This document shows positions 25,534 through 34,758 of a DNA stretch of 52,808 bases, one piece after another (within the stretch, counting starts at the first letter, position 1; each line of letters opens with the position of its first letter). The DNA is taken from contig NZ_ADNY01000004.1 in the NCBI RefSeq assembly GCF_000178475.1, positions 1-52,808 on the forward strand, written 5' to 3'. The notes under the pieces were generated by a model. It was not told where the DNA came from. It ran no database searches and saw only the letters and a list, made by a program, of their open reading frames with translations. This stretch comes from Lactobacillus amylolyticus DSM 11664 (GTDB lineage: Bacteria; Bacillota; Bacilli; Lactobacillales; Lactobacillaceae). The position numbers were made by a program, and so were the translations under genes.

Positions 25534-26382
25534 ATGAAGAAAATAAAATTAATAATAATACTTATATTTATGTGCATACTTTCAGCGTGCAGTATAAATC
25601 GCAATACTGTCAAAAAGACGAGCGTAACTAAAACAGAACTGCGACCGACTTTTAAAGATACTCCAACCGTGTATTTTCACGGGCTCATGGGTAGCTATAA
25701 AAATGAAGAGCCACTGGCCCAGGCTGCTAAAAAGCGGGGGATAACTACCAGCGTGACTAGGGCTAATGTAGATAAAAAAGGCAAAGTTAAACTGATAGGC
25801 ACGATCAAGAAAAATGCCAAGAATCCATTAATTTTGGTAAATTATCAGGATAATGTGCAGCCGAGCTTTAAAAGAAATGGCGTTTATGCCAGTAATGTCG
25901 TCAAAGCTTTGAAGAAGAAATATCATATCAATAAGGTAAATATGATCGGTTATTCGCTCGGCAACATGTCGATCATCTATTACCAGATTCAAAATGGCAA
26001 TAAATCTTCTATGCCGCGGCTAGTCAAAGAGGTCAGTCTTGGCGGCCATTATGATGGTGCATATTTCAAAGAATTGCCGCCAGGTTTTCGTCAGCCGAAA
26101 GGACTAAAGCTTGATCAAAATGGCAAACCAAATAAGATGAATCAAACCTATCGTGAAATGACAGCTGTGCGCAAGATTTATCAAAAACACTCGGTCCAAG
26201 TACTCAATATTTTTGGCAATATTGGCAATCAAAGCGACGGTGTCGTTGAAACAGCTTCGGCAAAATCGCTGAAATATTTGGTGGCTGATCGTAATTATCA
26301 AGAATTTGAAGTTACTGCTGACCATGGCAGTTTGCCTAGTAATGGCAAGGTCTTGCAAAAGACTATTAATTTTTTGTGGTAA
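25534..26382 (+). CDS. DUF915-type alpha/beta hydrolase lipoprotein
   Basis: A 282-aa lipoprotein. Signal peptide MKKIKLIIILIFMCILSAC with lipobox LSAC places it on the outer face of the membrane. The hydrolase core has VYFHGLMGSYKNEEP (oxyanion region), the nucleophile elbow GYSLGNM with Ser, Asp in NIFGNIGNQSDGVV, and His in ADHGSLPSN. This matches the DUF915 alpha/beta hydrolases of Gram-positive bacteria (cutinase/lipase-like, substrate unknown). The ATG at 25534 is chosen because it opens the lipoprotein signal; a TTG at 25498 would add 12 unlikely residues. It shares a divergent promoter region with the recombinase-like gene. Confidence 0.87.
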   Translation: MKKIKLIIILIFMCILSACSINRNTVKKTSVTKTELRPTFKDTPTVYFHGLMGSYKNEEPLAQAAKKRGITTSVTRANVDKKGKVKLIGTIKKNAKNPLILVNYQDNVQPSFKRNGVYASNVVKALKKKYHINKVNMIGYSLGNMSIIYYQIQNGNKSSMPRLVKEVSLGGHYDGAYFKELPPGFRQPKGLKLDQNGKPNKMNQTYREMTAVRKIYQKHSVQVLNIFGNIGNQSDGVVETASAKSLKYLVADRNYQEFEVTADHGSLPSNGKVLQKTINFLW

Positions 26383-26458
26383 AAAAGGTCAATATTTAGT
26401 TTAGTAAAATATCAATTTTGCCCTTGTTTTGATTCTTGATAAATCATGAAATGACTTC

Positions 26459-26472
26459 TGAAAGCGCTACGC
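26459..26472 (+). promoter_or_regulatory. cre-like site upstream of the ROK kinase
   Basis: TGAAAGCGCTACGC keeps the TGWNANCGNT part of the cre consensus and diverges in the last three bases. It lies 18 bases before the kinase start, inside the probable leader, a repressing position. Confidence 0.5.
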
Positions 26473-26490
26473 AAAGAAAAGGTGGTTTAT

Positions 26491-27393
26491 ATGAAGGATT
26501 ATTTGAGTGTTGATATCGGCGGAACCAATGTTAAATTTGCTAAGCTGAATAATGCTGGTGAAATCATTGATAAGTCTAAGATCGAGACTGCTCAAGAAAA
26601 AGAAGAATTTTTATCAAAGATGGATGAAGTAGTTGAAAAATACGTCAAACAAGGCGTAAAGGGAATTGCTTTTTGCGCACCGGGCAAGATTGCTAAAACA
26701 ATGATTCACTTCGGTGGTGCCTTGCCATTTCTCGATGGGGTTGATTTTGCCCAGAGATATGCCAAGTACAACCTGCCTGTTGCTGTAATTAATGATGGCA
26801 AAGCTAGTGTTTTAGCAGAAAACTGGCTAGGAAGCTTAAAAGATAAGCAAAATTGTGCGGCTATTACACTCGGAACTGGCGTTGGTGGTGGCATTATCGT
26901 CAATGGCAGATTGCTGAACGGCGTGCACTATCAGGCTGGCGAATTGAGTTTTATGCAAATTAATATGAATGCTACAGGCTTCAATGGCTTTGCCGGTGGT
27001 GCCGCATCTGCTGTTGAAAGGATAAAATCCGTTAACAAAGAATTGGGCAAAAAAGATGAAACAGATGGCTTGGCTGCCTTTGAAGCCATTAATTCCGGGG
27101 ATGCCAAGTCAATGCCGATTTTCAGAGATTTTTGCAAAAAGGTGGCAACGGTTATCATTAATGTTCAATCGGTTGCTGACCTTGATGCTTATGCTATAGG
27201 CGGTGGAATTTCAGCACAGCCAATCGTCGTTGAAGAAATTAACCATGCCTATGATGAAATAATCAATCGCAATCCGTTGATTGGAAAGACTTTGACTAAG
27301 CCGCAGATCTTGGATGCTAAGTTTAAGAATAGTGCCAACTTGTATGGTGCACTCTACAACTTGCTGCTCCATGTTAATGGTGAAGAATTATAA
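26491..27393 (+). CDS. ROK-family sugar kinase
   Basis: A 300-aa ROK protein without an N-terminal DNA-binding domain, so a kinase rather than a repressor. The ATP-binding motif SVDIGGTNVKFAKL is at the N-terminus, the catalytic Asp is in PVAVINDGKASVLAE, and the phosphate motif is AAITLGTGVGGGIIVNG. The usual CxCGxxGC zinc cluster is missing, as in the beta-glucoside kinase subgroup; the sugar is not certain. ATG 26491 has AAAGGTGG 6 bases upstream; the GTG at 26482 lies inside that site. Stop and next start overlap (TAATG), so it is coupled to an AraC regulator, and an esterase follows, suggesting a catabolic unit. Confidence 0.9.
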   Translation: MKDYLSVDIGGTNVKFAKLNNAGEIIDKSKIETAQEKEEFLSKMDEVVEKYVKQGVKGIAFCAPGKIAKTMIHFGGALPFLDGVDFAQRYAKYNLPVAVINDGKASVLAENWLGSLKDKQNCAAITLGTGVGGGIIVNGRLLNGVHYQAGELSFMQINMNATGFNGFAGGAASAVERIKSVNKELGKKDETDGLAAFEAINSGDAKSMPIFRDFCKKVATVIINVQSVADLDAYAIGGGISAQPIVVEEINHAYDEIINRNPLIGKTLTKPQILDAKFKNSANLYGALYNLLLHVNGEEL

Positions 27394-28274
27394 TGGCTGT
27401 CAACAAGCAAATTAAGCTGCATGAACTGGTTGTACCAACTTATCCATTACCCGTTTGGTATTTTATTTTTCATGATGCTCAATTCAGCAGCTATGTTGCT
27501 CCACACTGGCATCGCGACATTGAATTAAGCTTTACTTTAAACGGCTCAATCAGTGATTTTCGCATTGGCAAGAGAGACTATACAACCAAGGCTGGACAAA
27601 TTTTGGTCGTGAATACGCAGGTAATTCATTGCGTCGATCCTCCAAAAAATAATATTAATAAGAGTATTTCGATCATTTTCCCATTTGATTATGTTGAAAA
27701 TTTTTATCCAAACATTAGTCATCAAGAAATTGATATCAATGATCCAGAGAAACTGAATGCAGATCAAAAATTAGCATATTCTGAGCTGCAAGGATTGTTG
27801 TCCCGCTTTTATTGGTTGGGGCTTTCGCATGAAACTTTTAAAGATCTTGAAATGCAGCAGATTGTTGATCAAGTGCTGTTGCTTTTGCTCAGTCATTTTA
27901 CCAAGGAAAAGCCAACGGAAAATCAAATTGGTCAGCGCAAAGTGTATGTTATTAACCGCCTGCAATATATTACGAAGTACGTGAATAATCACTATCAAGA
28001 GCAGATCAGCTTAGGGGATTTGGCTAAGCGCTGCAATGTTTCGAAAGAATATCTGTCTCGCTTTTTTAAAAAAGAGATGGAGATTACCGTTGATACTTAT
28101 ATCAATAATGTGCGTGCGCAGTATGCTCATAATGAACTGCGCAACAGCAATCACAGCCTGAAAGAAGTGGCCTTGAATAACGGCTTCTCGGGGGTTCGAA
28201 CGATGAACCGTGCTTTTGAGAAGCTGTACAATAAGACTGCATCGCAATTTAAACGTGAATTTAAAAATAAATAA
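27393..28274 (+). CDS. AraC-family transcriptional regulator
   Basis: A 293-aa regulator. The N-terminal cupin-like sensing domain spans residues 15-110 (PHWHRDIELSFTLNGSI, GQILVVNTQVIHCVDP). Two C-terminal helix-turn-helix units lie at 185-290: ISLGDLAKRCNVSKEYLSRF and SLKEVALNNGFSGVRTMNRA. It is transcribed with the ROK kinase and probably controls the kinase/esterase/MFS group, responding to a sugar or sugar phosphate; the effector is unknown. Initiation is coupled by a one-base overlap, with GGTGAAG upstream. Confidence 0.93.
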   Translation: MAVNKQIKLHELVVPTYPLPVWYFIFHDAQFSSYVAPHWHRDIELSFTLNGSISDFRIGKRDYTTKAGQILVVNTQVIHCVDPPKNNINKSISIIFPFDYVENFYPNISHQEIDINDPEKLNADQKLAYSELQGLLSRFYWLGLSHETFKDLEMQQIVDQVLLLLLSHFTKEKPTENQIGQRKVYVINRLQYITKYVNNHYQEQISLGDLAKRCNVSKEYLSRFFKKEMEITVDTYINNVRAQYAHNELRNSNHSLKEVALNNGFSGVRTMNRAFEKLYNKTASQFKREFKNK

Positions 28275-28337
28275 AGAAGAGATCAATCAGCGCCAAATTA
28301 TGGATAAAATAGAGCTTTTTTATATTTAGCAGTTTAT

Positions 28338-28356
28338 TATAATGTAAGCGTATTCA
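28338..28356 (+). promoter_or_regulatory. Promoter -10 and overlapping cre site of the esterase gene
   Basis: TATAAT (28338-28343) is directly followed by TGTAAGCGTATTCA (28343-28356), which matches 13 of 14 positions of the cre consensus. CcpA bound here would cover the transcript start and repress. A -35 box is weak. Confidence 0.75.
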
Positions 28357-28376
28357 CAAAAAGGGGAAAAAGAAAA

Positions 28377-29273
28377 ATGGTTGATCAAAAAATTTTAGAT
28401 GCCGTTAATGAAATTAGAACTAGTTGGAAAGCTAATGATGATAAGCGTGATAGTGGCTTACCGCATGACATCCCAGAAGTAAAAAGAATTGATGATTTGC
28501 AATATGGCGAAGATCCTAAGTGGAACTTGCTTGATCTGTATTTACCAAAAAATGTCGAAGGCAAATTACCAGTAATTATTCAAATTCACGGTGGTGGTTG
28601 AGTTTATGGCACTAAAGAAACTTACCAGTTTTATGGCTTAGGCATGGCCAAACGTGGTTTTGCCTTTGTAAATCCTAACTACAAATTAGGACCTGAAGTA
28701 AGTTTTCCAAAAGAACTTGACCAAGTAAATGAATATATCCACTGGGTTGCTGATCATGCTGATGAATATAATTTGGATAAAAATAATGTCTTCTTAGTAG
28801 GAGATTCAGCTGGTGGCCAAATGGCAGAACAATACACGGCAATTTTGACTAATCCGGAATATCGTGAAAAATTCGGCTATGAGTTGACCGATTTGAAGTT
28901 TAGAGCTGTTGCATTAAACAGTCCTGCAACCTTTATGCTTGATCCTGGAATGATTGGCGGTGCCGTAACTGCTTACTTTAAACCAGAAGTCATGGCTGAT
29001 GAAAAGAACTTAGATTTGCTTAATACTGAAAAATACATTACTAAAGATTTCTTGCCAACTTTTATTAGTACTGCCAACCAAGACTTTATCCATGATTGTG
29101 CGGTTCGCTTAGACGGATTTTTGAGAGCGAAAGGGATAGAAGTAATTCAAAAGTCCTGGGGCGACGAAAATCATCCTGAGCCACATGTTTTCTTGATTAA
29201 TCAGAAGGATGACTTGGCAAAAGAAGCCAACGATGAGGAAGCCGAGTTCTTCAAGAAGCATATTGTGAAGTAG
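28377..29273 (+). pseudogene. Alpha/beta hydrolase (HSL-type esterase) interrupted by TGA
   Basis: The frame is open for 298 codons except for TGA at 28599-28601 (codon 75). It sits immediately after the oxyanion-hole motif HGGG, in IQIHGGG*VYGTKETYQFYG. The family usually has Trp or Phe at this place, so TGG to TGA is the simplest origin. The rest is intact: nucleophile elbow VGDSAGGQMAE, Asp in ANQDFIHD and His in NHPEPHVF. Known relatives hydrolyse short acyl esters. AAAGGGGA ribosome binding site. It is regulated by its own cre-bearing promoter. Without readthrough only 74 residues are made. Confidence 0.88.
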
Positions 29274-29339
29274 GCTTTTTTAGAAGGGGAGAGTAAAAAT
29301 GAAATAGGAAAGAACGCAAGATCATTTGATCTTCAAAGT

Positions 29340-29690
29340 GTCGTTACTGTCGATTTCAATCTTCTTAATGATGGCATCGGCAATTTCACCGGCTTTGCCA
29401 TTGTTGCTGCGGGCTTCTTATTGAGTGCCTTATCAGTTAACTTTGTAATGCTGTCATGCGCAAGCTTAGTTTTAGGTATTGGTTTTGGTCTTTCAGTTCC
29501 ATATATGTATAACTGGCTTGATTGGTCTGCTCCTCAGAATTCTGTCAACTTGGCTACCACGATTGTACTGGTTTTAGTTAACGTTGGCTGTGCGGTTTCA
29601 CCAATTGTTTTAAACGCAATTACACCAAACGCTAAAACCTGTTTGATGATTTCAGGCATATTCTTCGCCATCTTTAGGGTTTATGCCTTG
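29340..29690 (+). pseudogene. C-terminal remnant of an MFS transporter
   Basis: Translation gives the last four helices or so of a major facilitator: IGNFTGFAIVAAGFLLSALS, LGIGFGLSVPYMYNWLDW, TTIVLVLVNVGCAVSPIV, LMISGIFFAIFRVYAL. The N-terminal two thirds are absent. It follows the esterase and was probably the sugar or ester permease of the same operon. It runs in frame into a VOC-type sequence at about 29690, which looks like a deletion joint. Confidence 0.75.
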
Positions 29691-30086
29691 ATTCACTACT
29701 TTGAAGTAAAGTATAAGGAATATTTAAATCTCCCAGATCGCCCTGAGCAGCAAAAAATTGCTCAGAAAGATCCCGAACGAATTATGTATGCATATTTTGA
29801 GGTTGTACCTGGGCAATTTATCGAAATGTTTCCAAATATTGATCTTCCTCATGATGTTGAATGGTACAAGCGAACAGAACAGGGCTCAATCATTTTTCAC
29901 CTACCGTTGACGATATCCATGAGACGTTGGAGGAGCTCAAAAAAACCGGTATCCAGGTGATTAGTGAGCCCTCGGAGGGGTCCATCAGAGACTTGGCAAT
30001 TCTGGGCTCAGGACCCAGATGGCAACCATTTTGAGGTACAACAATTTACGGATAAGTCTTACCAAAGAATTGGACATCTTGATTAG
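29690..30086 (+). pseudogene. VOC (glyoxalase-type) protein remnant
   Basis: The sequence KEYLNLPDRPEQQKIAQKDP then MYAYFEVVPGQFIEMFPNI, continuing in other frames as TVDDIHETLEELKKTGIQV and ETWQFWAQDPDGNHFEVQQF, is a recognisable vicinal-oxygen-chelate fold. The C-terminal metal-ligand motif DPDGNHFEV is visible. Two frameshifts (near 29900 and 29980) break it and the N-terminal strand is replaced by the MFS remnant. The original stop is TAG at 30084. Confidence 0.78.
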
Positions 30087-30091
30087 AAAAA

Positions 30092-30128
30092 AGATAGATT
30101 TTCACTTGTCGTGGAAGTCTATCCTTTA
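30092..30128. terminator. Terminator between the VOC remnant and the S9 peptidase
   Basis: GATAGATTTTCAC and GTGGAAGTCTATC pair with two G-T positions across a short loop. T-rich on the plus side and A-rich upstream, so usable by both convergent units. Confidence 0.78.
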
Positions 30129-30131
30129 TTT

Positions 30132-32069
30132 TTATTTATTACTCGTATAATGATCAAACCAACTAGTAATTTCTTCCAGTCTCTTTATTCGATTCTTAGG
30201 TTTGCCGGAACGGGACAACTCATGATTTTCGCCATGGAAAATAATCATTCTTGTTTCGACATTATGCCAATTGAGTGCCCGGAACATCTGCAAGCCTTCA
30301 GTCATCGGACAACGGTAATCTTGGTCTGAATTTAAGAAAAGGGTAGGAGTCTTAACGTGATCAGTGTATTTCAATGGTGATTGCTGCCAAGCAAATTCAG
30401 GATTGTCATTCAAGTTATCGATGCCTAAGGCATAAAAATCATCCCAAGGACCAATATCTGATAAAAATGGATCACTAAACCAGTTTGCCATTGATCTTTG
30501 ACTTGCTGCAGCACAGAAGCGATCAGTTTGACCGATAGCCCAATTTGTCATGTAGCCACCATATGAGCCGCCAGTGATGCAGAGCTTTTGCTGATCAATT
30601 GCTGGAGTTTCTTTTAAAACCGTGTCTACAAACTTCATTAAATCTTGATAATCAATTTTGCCCCATTGACTACGCATGTCAGCATAATCATTTCCTTGAC
30701 CGTCGGAACCATGAATATTTGCAAATAAAACGAAATAGCCATGACTTGCCCATACCTGCATTTCATGGAAGAAAACAGCACTATATGAACCTTTAGGTCC
30801 ACCATGGACGTCAAGAATTGCCGGATATTTTTTATTTTTGTCAAAATTGCGTGGATACAAGAGCCAGCCGTGTTGGATGCCATCTTTTGTTGATCTGTAG
30901 TTGATTTGATGGGCTTGTGCAACATAAACATCTTTAAGAACTACATCATTGAAATGTGATAGTTGCGTGAGTTTGCCATCTGCAACTTGGTATAGTTCTT
31001 GCAATTCATTATTTTTTGCTCCTGTAAACAACAAATTGCCGTCATTTTGAAAAGCAAAATAATCCATGCTGCCATCGAATTCAAAATATGGTTCAATCTT
31101 TTGACCATCAAAAACCATGATTTGATTGTGGTCAGTTACGGTGGTTAAAAAGTAAAATTGATTATTAAAAGTTGTGCTAGGTTTGGTTTCTAATAAACAA
31201 ATATCGCCAATAATTGCATTGCCATAAGTTTTGCCCCATGAAGCTACCAAGCTTAATTGGTGGCTTTTTTTATTGACCAAATAAATCTGAGGATTTTCTT
31301 CGCATCCGTATTCTTTTTGGTCACTGGCAACGACATAGGTTTGATCGTTGATGAAAAAGAGATCAAAAATTTCGTATTGATCACAAGGAATCAGTTCGTC
31401 CAATTTGCCGGTTCCAAAATTAAGCTTATACAATGCCGTTTTTAAATGGGCTTTACGCTTAAATGAACAGCCGGTGAAAAAGAGAAGATTATCCTTCAGC
31501 CACGATTGGTCAATTTGAAAATAAGGATCATCTGCTAATAATTCAGTTAACTTTTTTGTTTGCAAATTGTAGGTGAAAAGTCGGTCCCGATGCTTGTTTA
31601 AAATACCTTCATTATTAAAATAGGCAGGAGTTTCATCGAAAATATCATAGTCGTCGGAATTTTGATTTTCTTTTTTGGCCTTTTCATTTAAATCAACTCG
31701 ACGTGAAAGAAGTAGCTCATTTTGATTAATAATTTTTTCAAGCTTATAGTTGGCATGATTAAATTCAGCGATGGGTTGAGCCTCACCACCATTTAAAGAT
31801 AAGCGATAAAGCACTGTTTTATTCTCTTTATTTTGTCGGTTTCCTGTAAAAAGCACTGTGCTTTCAGTTTCAAAGACAAAATTTTGTTCTTTACCGAAAG
31901 ATGAAAGTGAACTAACTTGATCGTTTTTAAGCATTTGCAAAGTGTAATTGTAATGATCTTGTTGATCATTATCAGGTAATGCTTTGACGAAGACAGCATT
32001 TTTACCTTTCGTTTTTAAGTTGCCTAGATTGGAATAATTGAGAAAATCTTTAATTTGAACAGCTTTCAT
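30132..32069 (-). CDS. S9-family prolyl oligopeptidase / acylaminoacyl-peptidase
   Basis: A 645-aa cytoplasmic serine peptidase; no signal peptide. Residues 1-390 form a degenerate beta-propeller and the C-terminal 250 residues the alpha/beta hydrolase domain. The catalytic set is seen in GGSYGGYMTNW (nucleophile Ser), SDQDYRCPM (Asp) and HGENHELSRSG (His), preceded by DVHGGPKGSY near the oxyanion hole. The family cleaves short peptides, often after Pro or from acylated N-termini, which suits a proteolytic dairy organism. Ribosome binding site GGAAGAAGG. Single-gene unit. Confidence 0.93.
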   Translation of the reverse strand: MKAVQIKDFLNYSNLGNLKTKGKNAVFVKALPDNDQQDHYNYTLQMLKNDQVSSLSSFGKEQNFVFETESTVLFTGNRQNKENKTVLYRLSLNGGEAQPIAEFNHANYKLEKIINQNELLLSRRVDLNEKAKKENQNSDDYDIFDETPAYFNNEGILNKHRDRLFTYNLQTKKLTELLADDPYFQIDQSWLKDNLLFFTGCSFKRKAHLKTALYKLNFGTGKLDELIPCDQYEIFDLFFINDQTYVVASDQKEYGCEENPQIYLVNKKSHQLSLVASWGKTYGNAIIGDICLLETKPSTTFNNQFYFLTTVTDHNQIMVFDGQKIEPYFEFDGSMDYFAFQNDGNLLFTGAKNNELQELYQVADGKLTQLSHFNDVVLKDVYVAQAHQINYRSTKDGIQHGWLLYPRNFDKNKKYPAILDVHGGPKGSYSAVFFHEMQVWASHGYFVLFANIHGSDGQGNDYADMRSQWGKIDYQDLMKFVDTVLKETPAIDQQKLCITGGSYGGYMTNWAIGQTDRFCAAASQRSMANWFSDPFLSDIGPWDDFYALGIDNLNDNPEFAWQQSPLKYTDHVKTPTLFLNSDQDYRCPMTEGLQMFRALNWHNVETRMIIFHGENHELSRSGKPKNRIKRLEEITSWFDHYTSNK

Positions 32070-32166
32070 ATTGAAGCCTTCTTCCTTGATTTAATTTGAT
32101 TTTAATATATCATAAGAAATTAAGGATGAAAAGAAGAGGAAAATATTTCTTTTTTGTTTATTAAAC

Positions 32167-32826
32167 TCAGTTAAGAATTGTAATTGCTTTTCCCGCAGTT
32201 GCAATTCTTTTTTCTTGTTCAAGTTCCTTAAGCTTTCTACTGAATGTCTCCGGCGTTGTGCCTAGTAAACTGGCTAAATCTTTCTTTTTCATCTGTAATT
32301 TCACGGTGCTTCTGCCTTGTTTAACAGATAAATCCTGCAGGTAGGACATAATCCGTTCTTTGGCATCTAAGGTATTGCGCAGAACTGTATTGTGCTGGAG
32401 TTCTACTAGTTTTTCACCAAAATTATTGAGTAATTTAACAGCTAAATCAGGCGTTTTTTCTAATAATTGTTGAAAATCCATACGGTTAATCGAACAAACT
32501 AGGGTATCGTCGAGTGCTTCAATAAAATTTTCATTGTTGGAGGAGATGAATAGATTCTGTTGACCCTCAATATCGCCTTTTTTCAGAATGACTAAAACTG
32601 TTTCTTTTCCGTCTGATGATAAGCTGTAAACTTTGGCTTTGCCGCGATCGATGACGATCATTCCGTTTTTGCCATCTGCTGGCTGATGGATAATGCTGCC
32701 TTTGGGAAAGCGCTGCTGGTGAGTGGAAACAGTGGCCAATTTTTCTTTTAAATTTTGAGGCAGATCGGAGAAGAGAGCGGCCTTGCTTAGACATGCAACT
32801 GGTGAATGTTTTTGCATAAAAATCAT
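32167..32826 (-). CDS. Crp/Fnr-family regulator, FLP-like
   Basis: A 219-aa regulator: N-terminal cyclic-nucleotide-type beta roll (residues 20-130), long dimer helix, then winged helix with DLASLLGTTPETFSRKLKEL. The ETFSR recognition helix matches the E--SR pattern by which FNR reads TTGAT. Two cysteines (Cys12 and Cys111) are placed like the redox pair described for FLP of Lactobacillus casei, rather than an FNR iron-sulfur cluster. A perfect TTGAT-N4-ATCAA site lies 16 bases before its start, so autoregulation is likely. It is divergent from the HesB-like gene. ATG 32826 or 32817 are both possible starts. Confidence 0.9.
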   Translation of the reverse strand: MIFMQKHSPVACLSKAALFSDLPQNLKEKLATVSTHQQRFPKGSIIHQPADGKNGMIVIDRGKAKVYSLSSDGKETVLVILKKGDIEGQQNLFISSNNENFIEALDDTLVCSINRMDFQQLLEKTPDLAVKLLNNFGEKLVELQHNTVLRNTLDAKERIMSYLQDLSVKQGRSTVKLQMKKKDLASLLGTTPETFSRKLKELEQEKRIATAGKAITILN

Positions 32827-32841
32827 ATTCTTTCTAAAAAC

Positions 32842-32855
32842 TTGATTTAGATCAA
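32842..32855. promoter_or_regulatory. Perfect FNR-type operator
   Basis: TTGATTTAGATCAA is an exact TTGAT-N4-ATCAA palindrome between the divergent FLP-like and HesB-like genes. It is centred about 41.5 bases before the predicted transcript start of the HesB-like gene (TATAAT at 32878-32883), the class II activator position, and no good -35 box is present there. For the regulator's own gene it lies just ahead of the start codon, a repressing position. Confidence 0.85.
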
Positions 32856-32911
32856 TTTTTCAATTAAGTATTGCACGTATAATAAAAGTAAATCAAGAGG
32901 AGATGTTAATC

Positions 32912-33307
32912 ATGGCAAAGATTAAATTCACTGATTCAGCATTAGATTATTTGAAGAAAAGAGAAGTTTTAGGTCATCCTATGCTGCTGATCGTCGACGA
33001 TGGTGGCGGAAAGTACTCCATTCATGGTGGTTCTTGCAGTATTGGTGCTAACTTTTCAATTATTAAATTGAATAAGCCAGATAAAGATTATCCTGAAAAA
33101 TTGCAAAATGACGAAGGTGTCGAAATCTTTACTTCCAATTATGATTTAGTTGAATTGCAAGATAATTTGGTTTTGGATTATAAAGATTATAGCTTGCAAT
33201 TGAAGAATGATAGTCAAATGCTTGATGGGGCAGTGTCGATTGGCAATGGTCCGGCCTTGCTTGAAGCTAATCACCATGTAGTGATGAATGAAGCAAGAAA
33301 TTGTTAG
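32912..33307 (+). CDS. HesB/IscA-like iron-sulfur biosynthesis domain protein
   Basis: A 131-aa protein similar to the YneR/HesB-like family common in lactobacilli. KIKFTDSALDYLKKR is the typical beginning of the fold; the GGSCSIGANFSIIKL region carries a single Cys, so the three-cysteine cluster site of true IscA is incomplete. The function in cluster handling is therefore uncertain. ATG 32912 is chosen because AAGAGGAG at 32895-32902 is ideally spaced; ATG 32903 abuts that site. Activation by the divergent FLP-like regulator through the intervening FNR box is likely. Confidence 0.8.
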   Translation: MAKIKFTDSALDYLKKREVLGHPMLLIVDDGGGKYSIHGGSCSIGANFSIIKLNKPDKDYPEKLQNDEGVEIFTSNYDLVELQDNLVLDYKDYSLQLKNDSQMLDGAVSIGNGPALLEANHHVVMNEARNC

Positions 33308-33341
33308 AACTACATATTAAAATAATATTTTAAATAAAAAA

Positions 33342-33377
33342 CAAGCCCAACGCCGCTTTACAGCAGTGTTGGGCTTG
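33342..33377. terminator. Terminator shared by the HesB-like gene and hup
   Basis: CAAGCCCAACGC and GTGTTGGGCTTG form a stem with one G-T pair. It lies between two convergent genes. Confidence 0.85.
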
Positions 33378-33409
33378 ATGTGTGAATATTCAATTTTTAG
33401 TATAAGATA

Positions 33410-33694
33410 TTACTTGTTAACTGATTCCTTCAAAGCCTTACCTGGCTTGAATGCTGGAACTTGGGTTGCAGGAATAGTAATTTCCTTACCAGTTTGTGGG
33501 TTGCGACCTTTACGTGCAGCACGGTGACGAACTTCAAAAGTACCAAAGCCAATCAATTGAACCTTGTTACCTTTAACTAATTCATCTTGAATAGTTGAAA
33601 TAACTGATTCAAGAACAGCTTCTGCATCCTTCTTCTTCATTTCAGTTTTTTCAGCAATTTCTTTAACTAATTCAGCTTTATTTACTGATGCCAT
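33410..33694 (-). CDS. hup: DNA-binding protein HU
   Basis: A 94-aa nucleoid protein, practically full family signature: [17 protein letters not shown] helix pair, [20 protein letters not shown] with the flexible DNA-binding arm, and [17 protein letters not shown] at the end. It bends and compacts DNA and assists replication initiation. The codon choice is that of a highly expressed gene. Ribosome binding site AGAGG. Single-gene unit with a strong terminator. Confidence 0.98.
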   Translation of the reverse strand: MASVNKAELVKEIAEKTEMKKKDAEAVLESVISTIQDELVKGNKVQLIGFGTFEVRHRAARKGRNPQTGKEITIPATQVPAFKPGKALKESVNK

Positions 33695-33910
33695 TTTTAA
33701 AAACCTCTTTCTTAATATTTGTCGTTTAAGATTGCTAGAAGGTATTATCTTGCAACCCTTTACGAGAACTTATTTTACCATTAACTTAGGTAGTTTAAAA
33801 CGGGAAAGCTTGATTTTATGCAATTTTATTAGCTTTTTTTGCAGATTTAAGCATTTTTTGAAAAAGCATGCGCACAAGTTATCGCAGACCAAAGCTTATT
33901 GTATTTTTGC

Positions 33911-33937
33911 TATAATTTAGTATAGAAACCGCTTACG
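33911..33937 (+). promoter_or_regulatory. Promoter -10 and cre-like box upstream of the HAD gene
   Basis: TATAAT at 33911-33916 is followed by AGAAACCGCTTACG (33924-33937). Its reverse complement, CGTAAGCGGTTTCT, fits the cre consensus at all but the first and last positions. The site would sit just past the transcript start. Confidence 0.6.
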
Positions 33938-33960
33938 AAATAAATAATTAAGGAGCAAAA

Positions 33961-34743
33961 ATGAAACTTATTTTTTCAGATATTGATGGAACGCTGATCA
34001 ACAATAAGAATCAAGTTACTCCAGCAACCAAAGAAGCAATCCAACATTGAATTGCGTTGGATGATATGTTCATTCCGGTTTCGGCACGGATGCCCCAGGC
34101 TATCGAAACGGTGGGCAATGAAATTACGACGAACTATCCGATGATTTGTTACAACGGCGCCTTGATTATCGATAAGGATGGTCAAACGATTGCCAGTCAG
34201 CCGATGGAAATTGCCGAGGCAGAGTCAATTATTAAATTGGTTTCTGAAGAATATCCTGACGTTGCCTGGAATGTTTATGCTGCAAGAGAATGGCTGTCAC
34301 CAAGAATGCCAGCAAACTTGAATGAGGAAAGAATCGTTCAGGTTGAATCGACAAGAGCAACGCTTGAAGATGTTGCTAATTTGCCTAGTTGTCATAAAAC
34401 ATTATTGATTGGTCAACCTCAGGAAATTACAGAATTGCAGAAGAAACTGCAACAAGAATTCACAGATTTAAACATTGTTAAGTCCAGTCCAATTTTGTTA
34501 GAAATAATGGCAAAAGGAATCCAAAAAGGACAGGCAGTTAAACAATTGATTGATTTTTACAAGGTGCCGATTGCTGATACCTGGGCCTTTGGCGACAATT
34601 ACAATGATGAAGAAATGTTAAAGGCTGTAGGGCATTCGGTTGTCATGGGTAATGCGCCGGCAGATCTGAAGCAGAACGCCGATGAAGTGACGCTGGATAA
34701 CAATCATGATGGAATCGCAGCAGCTTTGAATAAAATGCTTTAA
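33961..34743 (+). pseudogene. Cof-type HAD phosphatase interrupted by TGA
   Basis: A 260-residue frame with AAGGAGC ribosome binding site, open except for TGA at 34048-34050 (codon 30), in KEAIQH*IALDDMFIPVSAR. Motif I DIDGTL is before the stop. SARMP (motif II region, normally TGRM), MAKGIQKGQAVKQL and the metal motif FGDNYNDEEML are after it. The residue is commonly Gly in relatives, consistent with GGA to TGA. Relatives dephosphorylate sugar phosphates or flavin/PLP-type substrates. A downstream restart near 34057 would lack the catalytic Asp, so without readthrough the enzyme is dead. It is followed 15 bases later by an oxidoreductase in the same unit. Confidence 0.87.
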
Positions 34744-34758
34744 TAAGGAGGAGTAAAA

